Shown: piece after piece, positions 35,418 to 48,200 of the stretch
Layout: each line of letters opens with the position of its first letter
Position numbering within the stretch: the first letter of the stretch is position 1
Assembly: GCF_002443255.2 (NCBI RefSeq)
Contig: NW_019211455.1
Coordinates: forward strand, 34,625,472 to 34,689,471
Source: Varroa destructor
Taxonomy: Eukaryota; Arthropoda; Arachnida; Mesostigmata; Varroidae
Reading direction: 5' to 3'
Length of the DNA stretch: 64,000 nt
The notes under the pieces: generated by a model
What the model was told of the DNA's origin: nothing
The model's database searches: none
The model's input: the letters and a program-made list of their open reading frames with translations, nothing else
Translations under genes and position numbers: made by a program

Positions 35418-36444
35418 GTGGTTGTGATCTACTATAGCTGTTCTAGCTATCCACCCTTTCTGGGTGGTCGCCTCTGCTCTGGCTATCGGCAACGTCGGTG
35501 GCCCCGCGGCGTCCACACGGCAGAAGATTCTTTCTATTTGGTCTATGATTCTTGCTCCTGCTTCAAGTGCGTTGCTCCACTATCGTTTGAATTGTCACTG
35601 CCATCACCGAAGCCACAGCTACGAACATTTGAGAATAATGTAGCAAATGCCGACGGTTAACAGTGCCTCCATCACCGCAGTGTCCTTCTTATATGCATAA
35701 AACACCTTGAATCTACTTTAAAATATGGTTGACCGAATCGGCTAAGCATCAAATGCTTGCGTTAATGAAGAACATTAAAAGCTCTGTGTTAAAGGAGGTA
35801 GAACTTGGCTTTCGACGCTATGGCATAAATACGAATAGGACTGGTACGATTAGTCGAAAGGTTCATTAAGAATTTGTTCTTCCATTCATTTTTCAAAGAA
35901 ATCGATTCTTGATTAGTAATAACACTTTCTAACGGGTTTAGAATAGACAGATTGAGCAAGCGGAAAAGTCAGTTCTGTTTATGCTACTGCCCCCAGAAAG
36001 GGGACAACTACTGTACTCAGCTACTCTTTTTGGAGCGTCTAGTGGCGATTGAATAAAGGTAGCACAAGCAAAGTCAGTTGTTGTCGCTGCAGTAGAGTAT
36101 CCATTGGTTATTGCTGGCAGTTGGCCCTTGCGTCCACCCGAATGGGCCGTGTCTTCTTTTCCTTTCCCCTCAGATTTGGCTGTTGGATGGAAAAGCGTCG
36201 CTCACTCCTCCCCATGACGCTGCCGAGAGGACCATTGGGTCGGACCACACACGATCGTTATACCGACATCAACAAAGACTTTATCCGGCAACGACTATTC
36301 CGTATGGGTCGCCTGTTGGCCACCGATAGTACCGGCAGAGTTAGCCTTAACAATAACCAAATTCAACAACTGAGCAGCGGCAGCAGCAACATCGCCAATA
36401 AGTGGCAGCAGTACTTACCTCCAACAAGCAAGCTGTGTCAATGA
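35418..36444. promoter_or_regulatory. GC-richer block with a Ci/Gli site; candidate control region
   Basis: The block is visibly richer in GC than its surroundings, contains an exact Ci/Gli consensus near its left end, and carries CAG-like triplet runs near 36.37 kb. A + strand frame at 36049-36444 stays open for 131 codons without known motifs. On the minus strand a strong donor, ggag|gtaagtac, lies near 36.42 kb. It could be an enhancer, a promoter with a noncoding first exon, or an unrecognised exon. It sits between the two genes, 13 kb ahead of the Patched start. Confidence 0.35.
35461..35469 (+). promoter_or_regulatory. Exact Ci/Gli consensus site TGGGTGGTC
   Basis: Exact match to the 9-base site bound by Cubitus interruptus/Gli factors. 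Just before it, CCACCC at 35451-35456 forms an inverted half-site pair with GGGTGG at 35462-35467, five bases apart. Patched genes are classical direct Ci/Gli targets, and the Patched start codon lies 13.6 kb downstream. The site match is seen; regulation of Patched from here is inference. Confidence 0.5.
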
Positions 36445-39389
36445 TATTCGCAGCTTCTTATGCACATGGCTTTTCATCTTAAATTGCCTAGGTCAAATTT
36501 TGTAACAAACGAGGTGTGCTTGACACTCGCCAGGAATATACTGTCTCAAAGATGTTTTAAAAGGTAATTCTGCACTACCGGAAAAGTCGCCATATTTACT
36601 GTTGAACTATTAACTAGTTATTTGGGATATTTCGCGCCTTATGTAAAACTGAGGCACTGAATGTGCCACTTCCGAGTAGGCGCAGAAGATGGGCACAATG
36701 TAAGATTGAATGCCTAATAGTGATCATTTTTCTTAGAAAACATCTTTTACAGTGAAGTTTGACAATGTACTGTTTCCATCGGGATCTTTAACTGGAATAT
36801 CTCTACACATCATCGATCGCTTCTAATCAAGGAGAAGGTGCGATTTGGGTTCAGTGAGATGGCATTAGCAGATCCAAGTGGATCGTCGGTTTTCTACGGC
36901 AGAAACGGAGATCAGATCAATATCGTGACGACGTTTTCAAGTAGTTCCCTTGAGATCTTAGGGTGCTCAAGAACTTTGCTGCAGGTTTTATTAAAGGTAA
37001 GCTTTTGAAATGTTGTTACACTTGATTATTCATTTCTACTGTTTGATTGCCAAAATGTGCTAAATTTAACTTCTATATAACAACAAACAGGTGAATGACA
37101 CATTTGAAGCTTTAGTGCAACCTCTTTCTTAAAACCTGTTTTGTCTAATGACTCGACTGTGTACTCTATCATTTCCGTAACTGTATTCCTTTTGCTTTGG
37201 ATGGGATAGACATAGACTCAATTTAGCATTGGTGAAAAATTGCATCAAGTTCCTGAAGTCTTTATGAATATTTTAAAACTGGTAGCTTTAAACTCACGCT
37301 AGTTAGATGACAGTATTTACTAATTGATACTAAACATTACCTAGACTTTTTGTCACTTGACACTGCAGTATGTTATGTTATAGTACTATGAAGCATAAGT
37401 GAATGTTTTATGTCTGATGATGTGCTGGTTAACCATTGCTTCAGACGGTTTCAAACCACGAAACCTGAATTTCGAAATCGGATACAACAAAACCTGGAAG
37501 CTATATGTAGTCGATAAATGACAAAGAGAGAGTTGTCTTTCCGGAATAAGGATCAAAATCTTGAATTAGGATTTTGGTAAACAATGTTTTTAAATGACTT
37601 TTCGAGCAGCTGTGGTTGCTAGTAAGCTAATTCCTATTTGGCTGCATTTTTGTTTATATGGGTTCATAATTTGATGGTGATCTCTTAGATGGAATGATAC
37701 ATGATCACCAAACCAACACCGTGCCTCATCTACTTTAGCACATTATGTTAGGAAATAGAAAGAATACAATAGTATAGAGAATGAGTCATAATACAGACTA
37801 AAAGCAGGAAAAAACTGCAATATTGTCTTGTTTGGTTAATATTAAGTAACTGAGTAGCCAGCTTAATTTAACCGTTTACGTAAATCTGATATGTCTTATG
37901 GCTGTGTTTTACTTTGTAATGAAGCGACCTGGTTATGCAAAAATGAGATACAACTGGTGGCATCCGACAGAGTTAACTTCATTTGATTTCGAATAGAAGT
38001 TGAATGTGTTCGAAAGAAGATGCGTATTGGGTATATAGAGAAGAAGGGCCACCAAAGCGATAACTTCCAAAATTGTTTAAAATAAAAATTGAGCTTAAAT
38101 TATCCTTTTATTATTCATATAGTATGATTTATAAACCAAACATGAAATCAACTTGAAAGGTAGGTTTATACATTTTTGAAAAGTTTACAAGATCTTTAAA
38201 TCTAATAATTTCGTTTCAACGTATTCAGATATGCCCTTGAGGCCTCAGCTATTCTTACATTCCTTTAAAAGTTTGCTTACGTATAAGTACTTATACGTAA
38301 GAAACACTACTATTAACTTACGGTTTGCTGAAATTTTCCAGATTATATTTTTAGTAATGTTAAAAATGACAACATGATAAAAAATGGAACACTAACGGTG
38401 GATAGCTCTAAGTTTCTGGTATTCGAACACAAAATTTAAATGTTAAAACAGCAATAATTATCCTACAAGGCTCTTACCACATTATGAGATGCCGAAAACG
38501 AAGAAGACTTACTGTCCACTTTTTTGCTAGACCTTTTCTGTTCTCTCTTTTCTGATGGCGTTAGGGGTCCACATTCGCGTGTGAAATTATTCCAGAAAAA
38601 GAATAAGCATATCAAATGAATGAACATTATATGAACACATTGTTCAATAAACCTACCAATCTATTCGATAATTGACAGATCATGACGTCAATAAAATTCG
38701 CAAGCGCTTATGTCAGTAGCTCCTCCGTTGGCAATAAGAGCTATTACAGCACGCAGTAAAACCACTACTTCAACTCTCAGTCTTCTTATCCTAACCCGAT
38801 AAGCTGCCTAATATAACAAAAAGAGCTAAATAGCTTATACTGGGCATTAAATATAATAAGACGAGCACTCCTTGAGACTTCCAAAAAAAGTACTAGGTTG
38901 CCCATCGTTATTTACCGGGTTGTAAAGCTTGAGTTATTTCTAAATCACATATGGTAAAATAATGATCTTTTGGTCTATATCAAATGTGCTCTCTTTTTTG
39001 TTTGGGCATTGAAGCCATCACTCGGAAAGCTTCTCATTAGCTGTGCACTTGTGATTCGTCAATGGCCCGTCTAAGTGAGTTCACGAGAGAATACGCTGTG
39101 ACGCCTCCAGACCGGTGAAGGGAATTCACATGCTTTCTATATTTGGGCAGATCACAAGTTTCCATCAGGCCCTACAAAGACCAAACACAAAAACACTAGC
39201 CTTTTTATCTAGAAAAAAATCGCCAGGGTAACGCGTTATATGAAAATACGCTATACTGCGCAGCCCGAACTTCAAAAGCGTCCACAGCTATGTTCGTAGG
39301 ATCATCGTAGTAAGGGACTCTCTAAGTCTAACATCTGAAGACGTTACAGTCGAAAACGAACTAAGCGCAAGGCGGGCTGCATTGTAGTG
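36445..39389. other. Intergenic, no gene recognised
   Basis: AT-rich, apart from a 26-base palindrome at 38276-38301. No coding or transposon motif was recognised up to the LINE relic. Confidence 0.5.
38276..38301. repeat. Perfect 26-bp palindrome
   Basis: CTTACGTATAAGT followed directly by its reverse complement, with no spacer. It is unlikely by chance at this length and fits either a recombination-prone site or a dimeric protein-binding site. Confidence 0.85.
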
Positions 39390-40360
39390 AAGAACTGCTG
39401 ATAAAGTTCACCCCACTCGCATGGGTTTTTAGAAAATCGCTGGAGGAAGGAACTAAATTAGAAATTATTAGCACAGCTATCGTTTGCCCTGGCCCAAAAA
39501 GGGTTCAAAAGCAGACCCTTTCAATAAATAACAGGTAGCGTTAACCTTTGTGGTGTACAAAGTCCTATAAAATAACTCCAGCTATATACAAAATGATTAA
39601 CACGCAGGGACTGATATCGGATATACAATTCGCCCATAAACTAGAATACAATGCAACGTTCCAGCTATTGGTTATTTAATTCGACTTGGCGGTCCATATA
39701 ACAATTGTCAATGCTTTGACATTATATATTTAATATTCAATTTGCTTTCGTCATACACGAGATTCGAAGTAAGAAACCTTCTAGCAGCTCAGCTTGAAGC
39801 TTTCTGCAGTAATAGAACTTTCAAGGTTCAGTGGTCTGGGAAAGCTAGTATAACGTCTAGACGTCCTCAAGGTACAATACTCTTTGATGTTTATATTATA
39901 TACTCTTTAGTAAACACAATGCCAGCATCACTACTGGTACAAGTACACACCGATAATACATAAATATAATCTGCAAATAAACCACAAGGCATATCTATTA
40001 TGTTCAAGCAGCAAGGTTCGTTAAACTTTTATGAGTGAACTGAAAGACTTGATTTAAATCTATCTATTAAAATGCACGTTGTTTTATACTTCGGGCATGG
40101 AAATGTAAAACATGACATGGGTACCAGACATTGTAAGTCTCAGAATGCAATTAAAGAACTAAATGTCGTTACGTCTATCTCTCTAAAACGTACGATGAAT
40201 GTTGTGCTCCGTGTGACGCAACGTTTTAACTGGATTCTGCGAACTTTCGCAATATGACATCCTAATTTATACGTAAAACAGGTTTTTATATAAATTGGAT
40301 ATATAAGGAAGGATATATAGGAAGCTTCTAGAAAAATCCTGAATACATTCACAAGAAGAG
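39390..40360 (+). mobile_element. Degenerate non-LTR retrotransposon RT
   Basis: The + strand pieces in order are LAWVFRKSLEEGTKLE, AIVCPGPKR (RT finger, like SLE-G--P--WK-A-V-PI-K), ITPAIYKMINTQGLI, SNRTFKVQWSGKAS, RRPQGTIL at 39862-39882 (motif B, GVPQGSVLGPLLF), NTMPASLLVQVHTDNT (motif C, where YADD reads HTDN at 39946-39957), and SLKRTMNVVLRVTQRFNWILRTFA (post-palm region). Stops and frameshifts separate the pieces. The motif C acid is damaged, so the copy is dead. The relic ends near the assembly gap, and its 3' part may lie inside it. Style is CR1/Jockey-like; the clade is not certain. Confidence 0.7.
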
Positions 40361-40444
40361 TGGCATGGAAGCGCCAATGTAATAAAGATTTACTTAAAAG
40401 TACACATATTTTGTGTATTTTTAAGATTATTCAGAAAATTATAT

Positions 40445-40544
40445 NNNNNNNNNNNNNNNNNNNNNNNNNNNNNNNNNNNNNNNNNNNNNNNNNNNNNNNN
40501 NNNNNNNNNNNNNNNNNNNNNNNNNNNNNNNNNNNNNNNNNNNN
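40445..40544. other. Assembly gap (100 N)
   Basis: Exactly 100 undetermined bases, the usual arbitrary scaffold gap. The true distance and order across it are not proven. Confidence 0.98.
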
Positions 40545-42842
40545 TAAGGGTGAAGAGAGAATGATCGGAGTATGAGCGCTACATAGAAGTCTCGTTTTAT
40601 AAAACTATACCACATCATTTCAGTAAGGTGCGAATATATACACACATTTGGGCATAACAAAAACGATAAACCGGATTTTCGACGATTATCCGTATCGAAC
40701 ACCTATGAAAAAATCTTTGAAGCTGTTGTGTTACTATTTCTGTGAGATATATATTTCTCGATTATATAAATATATCTAAAGGTTTAGTAGTAAACATATG
40801 CGCACATGGCCTCGAGACTCTAATCTAGTTTACACCGTATAGTTTAATGCTGCTTTAATCAACGCATCCACTTTAGATCTGTCCACATTTCAGTGATGAT
40901 GTAACTTGTTCCAGTTACTGCACATTTTGTTATTGGCGGTGATTATTGAAAATCATGTCCCGGCAGATACGCCTACCGTTGTCTGTCTAGCATTGTTTTT
41001 AGCTGTAACAGCAGGTTCACTTCGAAGCCGCCTCGGGTTTGTGTTTTTGCTTTGGTTATTATCCTAAGTCTTATTTTTCTTCGAATATATTATGTCCTCT
41101 TGCTAAAGTCACATCCGTCACGTACCTGTGTACTGCTCGGATTTCTCAATGATATGGAACCGGAAATTAAACCTAAAAAAAGCTTTTGTTCTGAGTTTCA
41201 CGTCTGCTACTGCTGTTAAGCACTGTTTCAGTAGAATATTCAGCCTGGCGGGCCCTAAGTACTCACTCCAAAATATTGCGCAAGCTTTAGAGATTTTTTA
41301 GATCTCTAGTCTCATTAATAAAAAAAGAAACCTTTTAAAAAAACAAACTCTTTTTATGCGTGGTTTTACTGAAACAAGGGTTATCATCCACCTGTTTTTT
41401 GCTCTGAGCTTTGAGTGCGGACAAGTCCACAGTATTTTTTTTATAATGCGTAGGTAAAAACGTATACTTATCGTGAATATTTATTTTATTAAAAATTAAA
41501 AATAAATCAACGCATTTGAAAGGACTCATCATTGAGTTTGTGGTGCATAATATCGACGACAACCGAAAAAGACTACCATGAATGATTCAATGGCCTTATA
41601 TTCCTAGTTATCAATAAATATTTGGAGAAAAGCTTATCACAGACCAAAAGCTTGTCCATGTCTTGAACTCAGGACAAAGCTTACGCGTGATGAAACAAAA
41701 TACGTCCGAATTTGTAAGAACATTTGAACCGTTCAAAGGCGTTGCTGTAAGCTTATCGAGCTGATATAGACGTCTCTCCGCTAAGGATATAACCAAACTT
41801 AGCATATTTCGAAGAAGCTAAGTCGCAATGCATAGAACCAGGAGGCAGGGATAAATGACTAAATTGAAACTAATATAACTGATTTTTGAAGATGAAGAGT
41901 AATCATTTATGTTAAGCTTGGCAAACCTGCTGAGTGTTGTATTTCACGTCATGAGGTAGACTGATGTTCACTTTCCACATTTTCTATTGAATCTTTCATG
42001 GACGGGCGCAAAATGGTCATTGGGAGTAGAGCACGTACTGTAGGATGTTCATGACATTTTACTCTACAGAAAGCCAGAGCGGTTTGGGAAGCTCATACTT
42101 TGTGAGGTTGTTAGGTTGTCACTAATGATTGTATACTTTATAATCTTTCAACTGACTGACTGGTATGTTCAACATTAATGGACGCAAAGCGTTAATTATT
42201 TCTGCATGTTTTTAGCTTCATCAAAACTGTTGCACAAAGTGAACGACACACACTTTTCGTTCCCTTCAAATTATTATTATCAACTCAAGTTTTTTTGTAT
42301 GTTAAGATACGGTTTTACTGTTGCATTCGTTAGCCCTAACACGAGCCCACCTGTTCCAGCTGAACTTTCTCCCTGCGGATGTGTACAGTGTGGAACCATA
42401 AACCTTCAAGTTCTGTACAAAAAAAGAAAAACAAATAGGAGCAATAAACATATTTTGTTTATTGCTCCTATTTGAGCAACGGCTTCGTTACTTTACGCAA
42501 AGGGTTAGCCGAAGCGCCCGTCTATTTGGCTGGTGTTTTAGGTTAATTAAATGAGTGTTGGGGTAAATGATTTTTAAAATTTCTTGGATGGTAGGCTTTT
42601 ACAAGGTCAATCCGTAATGTACCCAACCCGAGAACACTTCCCATCGGGGGAAATTTTAACATGGCGGCCGATGTGAAGTTGATAAGCTTCCATAATAATA
42701 GACTGCTGCTAACAACTTAACGATAATAAACGATGCGATTGAACCTATTTTTCGTCGAACAGGGAAGGAGCCTTTTATGCCCCTAACTATTACAGATTCG
42801 GGCGTGACTGAAAAAAACACGGACTGGCAGGTGCTTTAAAAT
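40545..42842. other. Intergenic, no gene recognised
   Basis: AT-rich with unrecognised short frames, for example 42206-42475 (+) and 41611-41805 (-). Its main structure is the perfect hairpin at 42432-42474. Confidence 0.5.
42432..42474. repeat. Perfect 19-bp inverted repeat, 5-base loop
   Basis: Arms 42432-42450 and 42456-42474 are exact reverse complements around the loop TATTT. The arm contains AGGAGCAATAAACA. Its architecture matches the hairpin at 23934-23984 (perfect arms and a 5-base TATT-pyrimidine loop), but the arm sequences are unrelated. Confidence 0.9.
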
Positions 42843-45258
42843 AGCAATCGTCATTGCATAGTGTATTCGATTGTCAGAGAGACATTACAGATCATAAGTC
42901 AGACAAACCGATTGAAGTTAAAGAATCCAGAAGAGTTTAGGGCCGTGCTATGGAGAGTACTGAAGAAGCAGGGCCCTTTCAGCGGCGGTGAAAAACTTCA
43001 ATGTGCACTCCGCAAAGCTTGCACATTGATCACTGTCTCAATCACGTATCCCAATCAAGCGGAACCGGTAAAACCAAAATATTGCAAAAAAGAGGAGAGC
43101 CTGCTTACGGGTCCGAAAAACTATCAACAGAGCTGGAGGGGATGAGCGAATAGTACCATGTCAAAGGTGTTGAGCCATATCAAGACGCTCCATTGGGGCA
43201 GCTGGCGGAGGTGTTAGAGGACATTTCTCGAAGAATTGAGCAAAGACTCTGGGATTGACCGTGTGTGAGATTGTCAGGGTAAGCTGAAAAACGCTCCCAA
43301 GGTAGACGTTCCTGCGCAGAAAAAAAAAAAACTCACATATTGCAGAAACTATTCTCACAGCATAAAAACTTTCCTTACGAGGCCTATGAAGGGGTGGGCC
43401 TCAAGACGACAATATAACTGAGATATTCTATTCACAAGCATGGAAGCTTTGAACACTGCAGAGCGGATCAACGGAGGAAAGGCCCATGAGCTGAATAGCA
43501 TTATAGGCAGTAAGGATCCCTCTCAAGCAATCCTTAAGGTAGTCGCAGACATTGATAGAAAGGTCTTCAGGGAAGGCTGATCGTCAGGTGAGTGGAAGAA
43601 AACAGAAGCGGCGCTTTTACCAGAAGGCAACGCTGGGTATAAATCCATGTGTTTAATTAGTACCATCGCCAAAGAGTTAAAAGTCATAATAGAAGAACGA
43701 CTTTAGAAATCTACAGAAGAGTCTAAGTTGCTTTTGGAAATCCAGTATGAATTCAAAAAGCACTGAGCGATACGCACCGTTATCCAATGGATGATCCAAA
43801 AAATTAAACTGGTTCACACTAAGAACACGTGAAATCTTGCCAATAGGTCTTCCAGATGTACGAAATAATTCTGGATACCATAGTGAGGAAAAAATGCCCA
43901 TATATCTAATCCGTACTTATCTCCAACTATCTACAGGACAAAAGTGTCACGAGCACAGAGACTTGAGCATGAAAATGAACGTCCCACAAAATTGCAGTCT
44001 GTGAAATGTAACATATGATGATGTCTTTTGCCTTTGTGGTCTCTCCCGAAGGGTAGGGAAAGTAGCGTATGCAAATGATTTGGCCACCACTTTTTAGGCG
44101 AAGTTGACGCTAGTAACGAAACCACATGCTAACGAAAATCTAAACGCTGTCTCGAAGTAAATGCTGAATTCAGGTTGAACTGACCTCAGAGAAAAGCGAA
44201 GGGGTCCTACTTACTGGAATTAAAAAGGTGAGTCTAATCAACCAGCGCCTGAATGGTGGACAAGTCAGGATGATAAACAGGATAAGATGTCTGGGTATGC
44301 GCTTGGACATATTACTCAGAGGCACACTGCATGTAAAGACGCCTACAACAAGAACAAATAGAACAGCGAACTCTATATCGAAAATGCTACCAAACATATA
44401 CGGTCTGAGACGTGCGAGCCGTTGCAAACTGCCGATGTCTATCGCGGATATCAATAGCTCTTTTTCGGAGCGTCCGCATGAACGAAGAAAGTGGTAAACA
44501 CGAAGTCGAGCAAAAAAATCCTCCGAAAGACAAAAAGGTTGGCTGTGTAACGCACCACACAAGCTTATGACACGGTTAGCACAGCTGCAGCGCTGATGAT
44601 GGCTAAAACCCCACCAAAGGACTTAAAGGTCAAGGAGAAGAAACGATTGTAAGATAGCGAAGGTGGACTGTCGGAGATAAATGAAACGGAAAGGAATGCT
44701 ACAATAGCAGGACAGCAGCACGAACGGGTGGTTACCTTTAGGGACACTCCGGGCCCAAATGACAGGAGTCTCATACCAAACATGCAGCAATGGTTAGATC
44801 GTCCAGGAGGAGAAATGAATCACTTTCTCACTACATTAATATCGGACATTGAAGATTTCAAACCGAACTTTTCAAAATCGGTAAAGCTTCCTCGGAAATA
44901 TGCGTCTACTGTAACTTAGGTATAGAAAAGCACTCAACACAAACGTTATTGATGAGGCCTGCTCTTGAAGAGGTCAGGACAGCAACAAAAAAAAGATGGC
45001 AACAGAAAAAACTCACGGCCATGACCCAAAAGGTGCGGTCCTTTCTATGGACTAATTCTTAGATTTCATGTGCGGCTTCACAGGCGGTTGAGAAATAAGC
45101 TCGACCATAACCGCCGAAATCCAGAGGGAAAAAAAACGGTTCGGAAATTAAATAGAGCTAGACTTGGAACAGAAAACGCAAACGATGCGGCTACAAATAT
45201 AGGTTCGCAGGTTATGGGAAATAGTGCGTCTGGGGGTGAAGGGGAACCCAGAGAGTGA
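42843..45258 (+). mobile_element. R1-like non-LTR retrotransposon relic
   Basis: A long + strand relic. RLKLKNPEEFRAVLWRVLKK and FSGGEKLQCALRKACTL match the linker after the R1 endonuclease. KSMCLISTIAKELKVIIEERL at 43.65 kb matches the RT finger YRPICLLDT-GK-LE--I--RL. VELTSEKSEGVLLTGIKKV near 44.2 kb, LGMRLDILLRG, and MLPNIYGLRRASRCKLPMS follow as in the palm/thumb. QAYDTVSTAAALMMAKTPP and then RSLIPNMQQWLDRPGGEMNH match the C-terminal region before the zinc knuckle. The region is broken by many stops and frameshifts, and motif C is not readable. R1 elements normally sit in 28S rDNA, and no rDNA flank is seen, so this is an R1-related or Jockey-group element at a non-rDNA site. A poly(A) tail was not identified. 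Confidence 0.78.
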
Positions 45259-48200
45259 CCCTGACCAAATGATCCGGTAGCGATCTGCCATTGCTCCTAT
45301 CGACCTGTAGTACTGTTAATTAATATCCGTGTCTGGGTGAGAAAGTAAAGGAAACTGTTTTAGTGAGCGCAAGGCCCGCAGTGCCAGGTCTGTCTGGTTT
45401 GGGTAAGTCATTAATTTCTAAGAAAAAGTGGATGCTGGGATGTCATTGTAAAATACATGTTATTGTATAAATCTCTGTTCGCCAGGCTGACTCAGTAGGG
45501 TTACCAAGTTTGAGCCATTACCAAACGGACTTCACATGTCTGTAGTGCGCTTAACAATTTCACAATAAGATTAAGTCTCTCTAATAACAAAGTAAGGATT
45601 TTAGGATCTTTTACATTATTTTAAATGCGTTTTACCAAGTAGTCACGTTTTGTAGTTTTAAGAGCTTTCAGCACGGTCTAATGTTATATAATATTTAATG
45701 CTTTATATATGACAAATACTAATATATTACACTGATCGTCGAGCGTTGTTATTCGAAGCTCACACAAAATGGAAATAAATCATTAATATGATTTTACAAA
45801 CGACACTTTGGGTAAAAATGTTTCTTCCTGTTATCATTCAATGGATTAAACGACATTCTTAAACTTCACTAGTTTTTTTGCGGAAGTTCCGCACGTCTCT
45901 AAATCAGTTCGGTCAAGAACTGTGAATAGTTCAGTAACAGAAATGTTTTTAATTTGTATTAACCATCTGTAAGTGCGGGCATTTTATGCATTAAAAATAA
46001 ACGATAATCGATGAAAAATATATATATATCTATAAGTACAGATCACAAGGTCATTAATCACTAAAAAAACCGCACAGCCAGCGTGCCGATATCAGCATTT
46101 GGTTACAGTGTTAGAACGACACCGAGATTAGAACATCGAATTCTTGTCGCTGCACGCGTACATTATAACGCTTATGTCAGAATACCGAATGGTTTTGATG
46201 GAGTTGATGCATAACAGAAACATGAAATTTTTTAGCTTTGTCGGGTTCATCCGGAGGCTCTTTAGAAAACAGACAACGGTTTGCGTTTATCATGAAGAAC
46301 CTGTCGTGCAAACACTTTTTTACTTAGCTGAACTCGACTACAGTCAATGGTAAAATCAACAGCAAAGAATCCTGAGCTTTTAAATGTTTTGCTCACTTCT
46401 GGAATTCTAATAGCGATAGAGTGACAAAATTATTAAGCCAGTGCCATACTAATCACTGGTTATTAAGTTCTTAGCTGATTTTTGTTTTTACAGATTACTG
46501 AACAGATTATTGTTTCCAATTGTTTGCATATAAAAGAAAGCATAGAAAATATCTAGGTGCTTGTATACGATCATATCTCGAGTATTATTAATATTGGGCT
46601 TAAGTTTAAATGGATGTTCCGTATGTTCCAGAGGGCTGATGCTAGTAGTGAAGACCTGCTGCAAAATAGTGCACTAGACGCGGCGCCGTGGTTACACCGT
46701 CTTAAAATTTAAGTTAAGGAATAGACTTCCGCAAACTACTGTTTAAACGATCGTGCTTTTCTAATGCCTAATGTGGTAACACCGAGTGGAAATCGATAAT
46801 ATTAGTAATTTTTCACTACAATTTGTTCTCTAATATAATCCCTAATCCCTTTCGAATTTTCATTACATGATATAATGGCTGGAGCGTGTAGAGATCCAGA
46901 AGCTATTCGTGATAGCGAACGTGCCACAACGTCCCTCTGAGGAAAATATTAAAAACAACATCTATTAGAATTGTTTCATAACGTACTTTGCCAACATTTT
47001 TTGTAAAACTATTTTTAATTACTAAATTAAATACTAAATTTATTCCAAATAAGGCGTTGCGTGTATATTAGGTACATATGCACTTCATAGAATTTGGAAA
47101 GGGTAGTTATTTGCTGATGAGAAATAACTGGTTGTTGTCACAATACATCAGAAACACGGAGTCCATACCACTGGCGCTCAAACCTGCTGGTAGAACAATT
47201 CGTAAGAGATCTTTAAACCTCTCAGAACTTTCTTCCGGGTTTTAATGCATTTGTACAAGGTATACAAACGAGATGTAGACAGCAGAATCCATTAGGTCTG
47301 CACATGATGCCCTTTCGGCTTAGGTCTCAAAGAAAAAGGTTTAGTTTCCTCCATATGACTGACTTGAGAGTCAGACGCGAATTTAACGGTGGTTTACGAA
47401 GTGCAGTTATTTTTGGCAGAGGTTTGGTCTGGAAAATAATAAAAAACGCAAAGCGACGTATTTTTTAATCGTCCATCCAGAGAACTGATTGTTATTTACA
47501 CACTGAAGTTCGAAATTAGGTAGGCCTGTGCTTTATAAGCTGGTAGTGACTCCTACGCATGTGCCACATTTTGATCATGTTTAAACGGAAATTGGCGCGT
47601 TTAGAAGAAAGTTTATTGGCACATAGTAATGTTTACGAATAACATACAGCTTTAGATAGACTCTTTCGAGGGACAGAGCAGTAATCAAAATATGTATGTC
47701 AATTATTAGTAACAAATTCAATTGCGTAATCGAGCTTAATCTGGACGTCGTTTCACATATTCATATTTGTAGGTGTGTTTAAATACTAGCTAGAGGATAT
47801 CATTAAGCATTAAGAATGCTTGAACCAATGCCGAAAAGCGTAGCTTCGAGTTTGCACATGTGTAAGCTCAAGAAAAGTCTTCTACGATAATTCAGCTACC
47901 AACAAAGCTAAATTAAAAAAAAAAAAAAAAAAAAAAAGTTCACAGAAGTTTACTAAAACACATATTAGGGTATGTCTGGTTGTAAGTGTACCAAGGGATT
48001 TTTTTTAACTAATGCTTTTCGATAGAAAACGTTTTCGAGGTACGCAAACAGGAGTAGGCAACCGATGGTCAGTATTTGTATTAAACTGCTGTGGTTGCGC
48101 GCCTTTGTTGTAGGACACTAGGTCAAACTGGTGCGCACCATACGCGAGAACGCTGACATTACTAACACAATGCGCCGTCTCTAGAAGCGGAGCATTCAGA

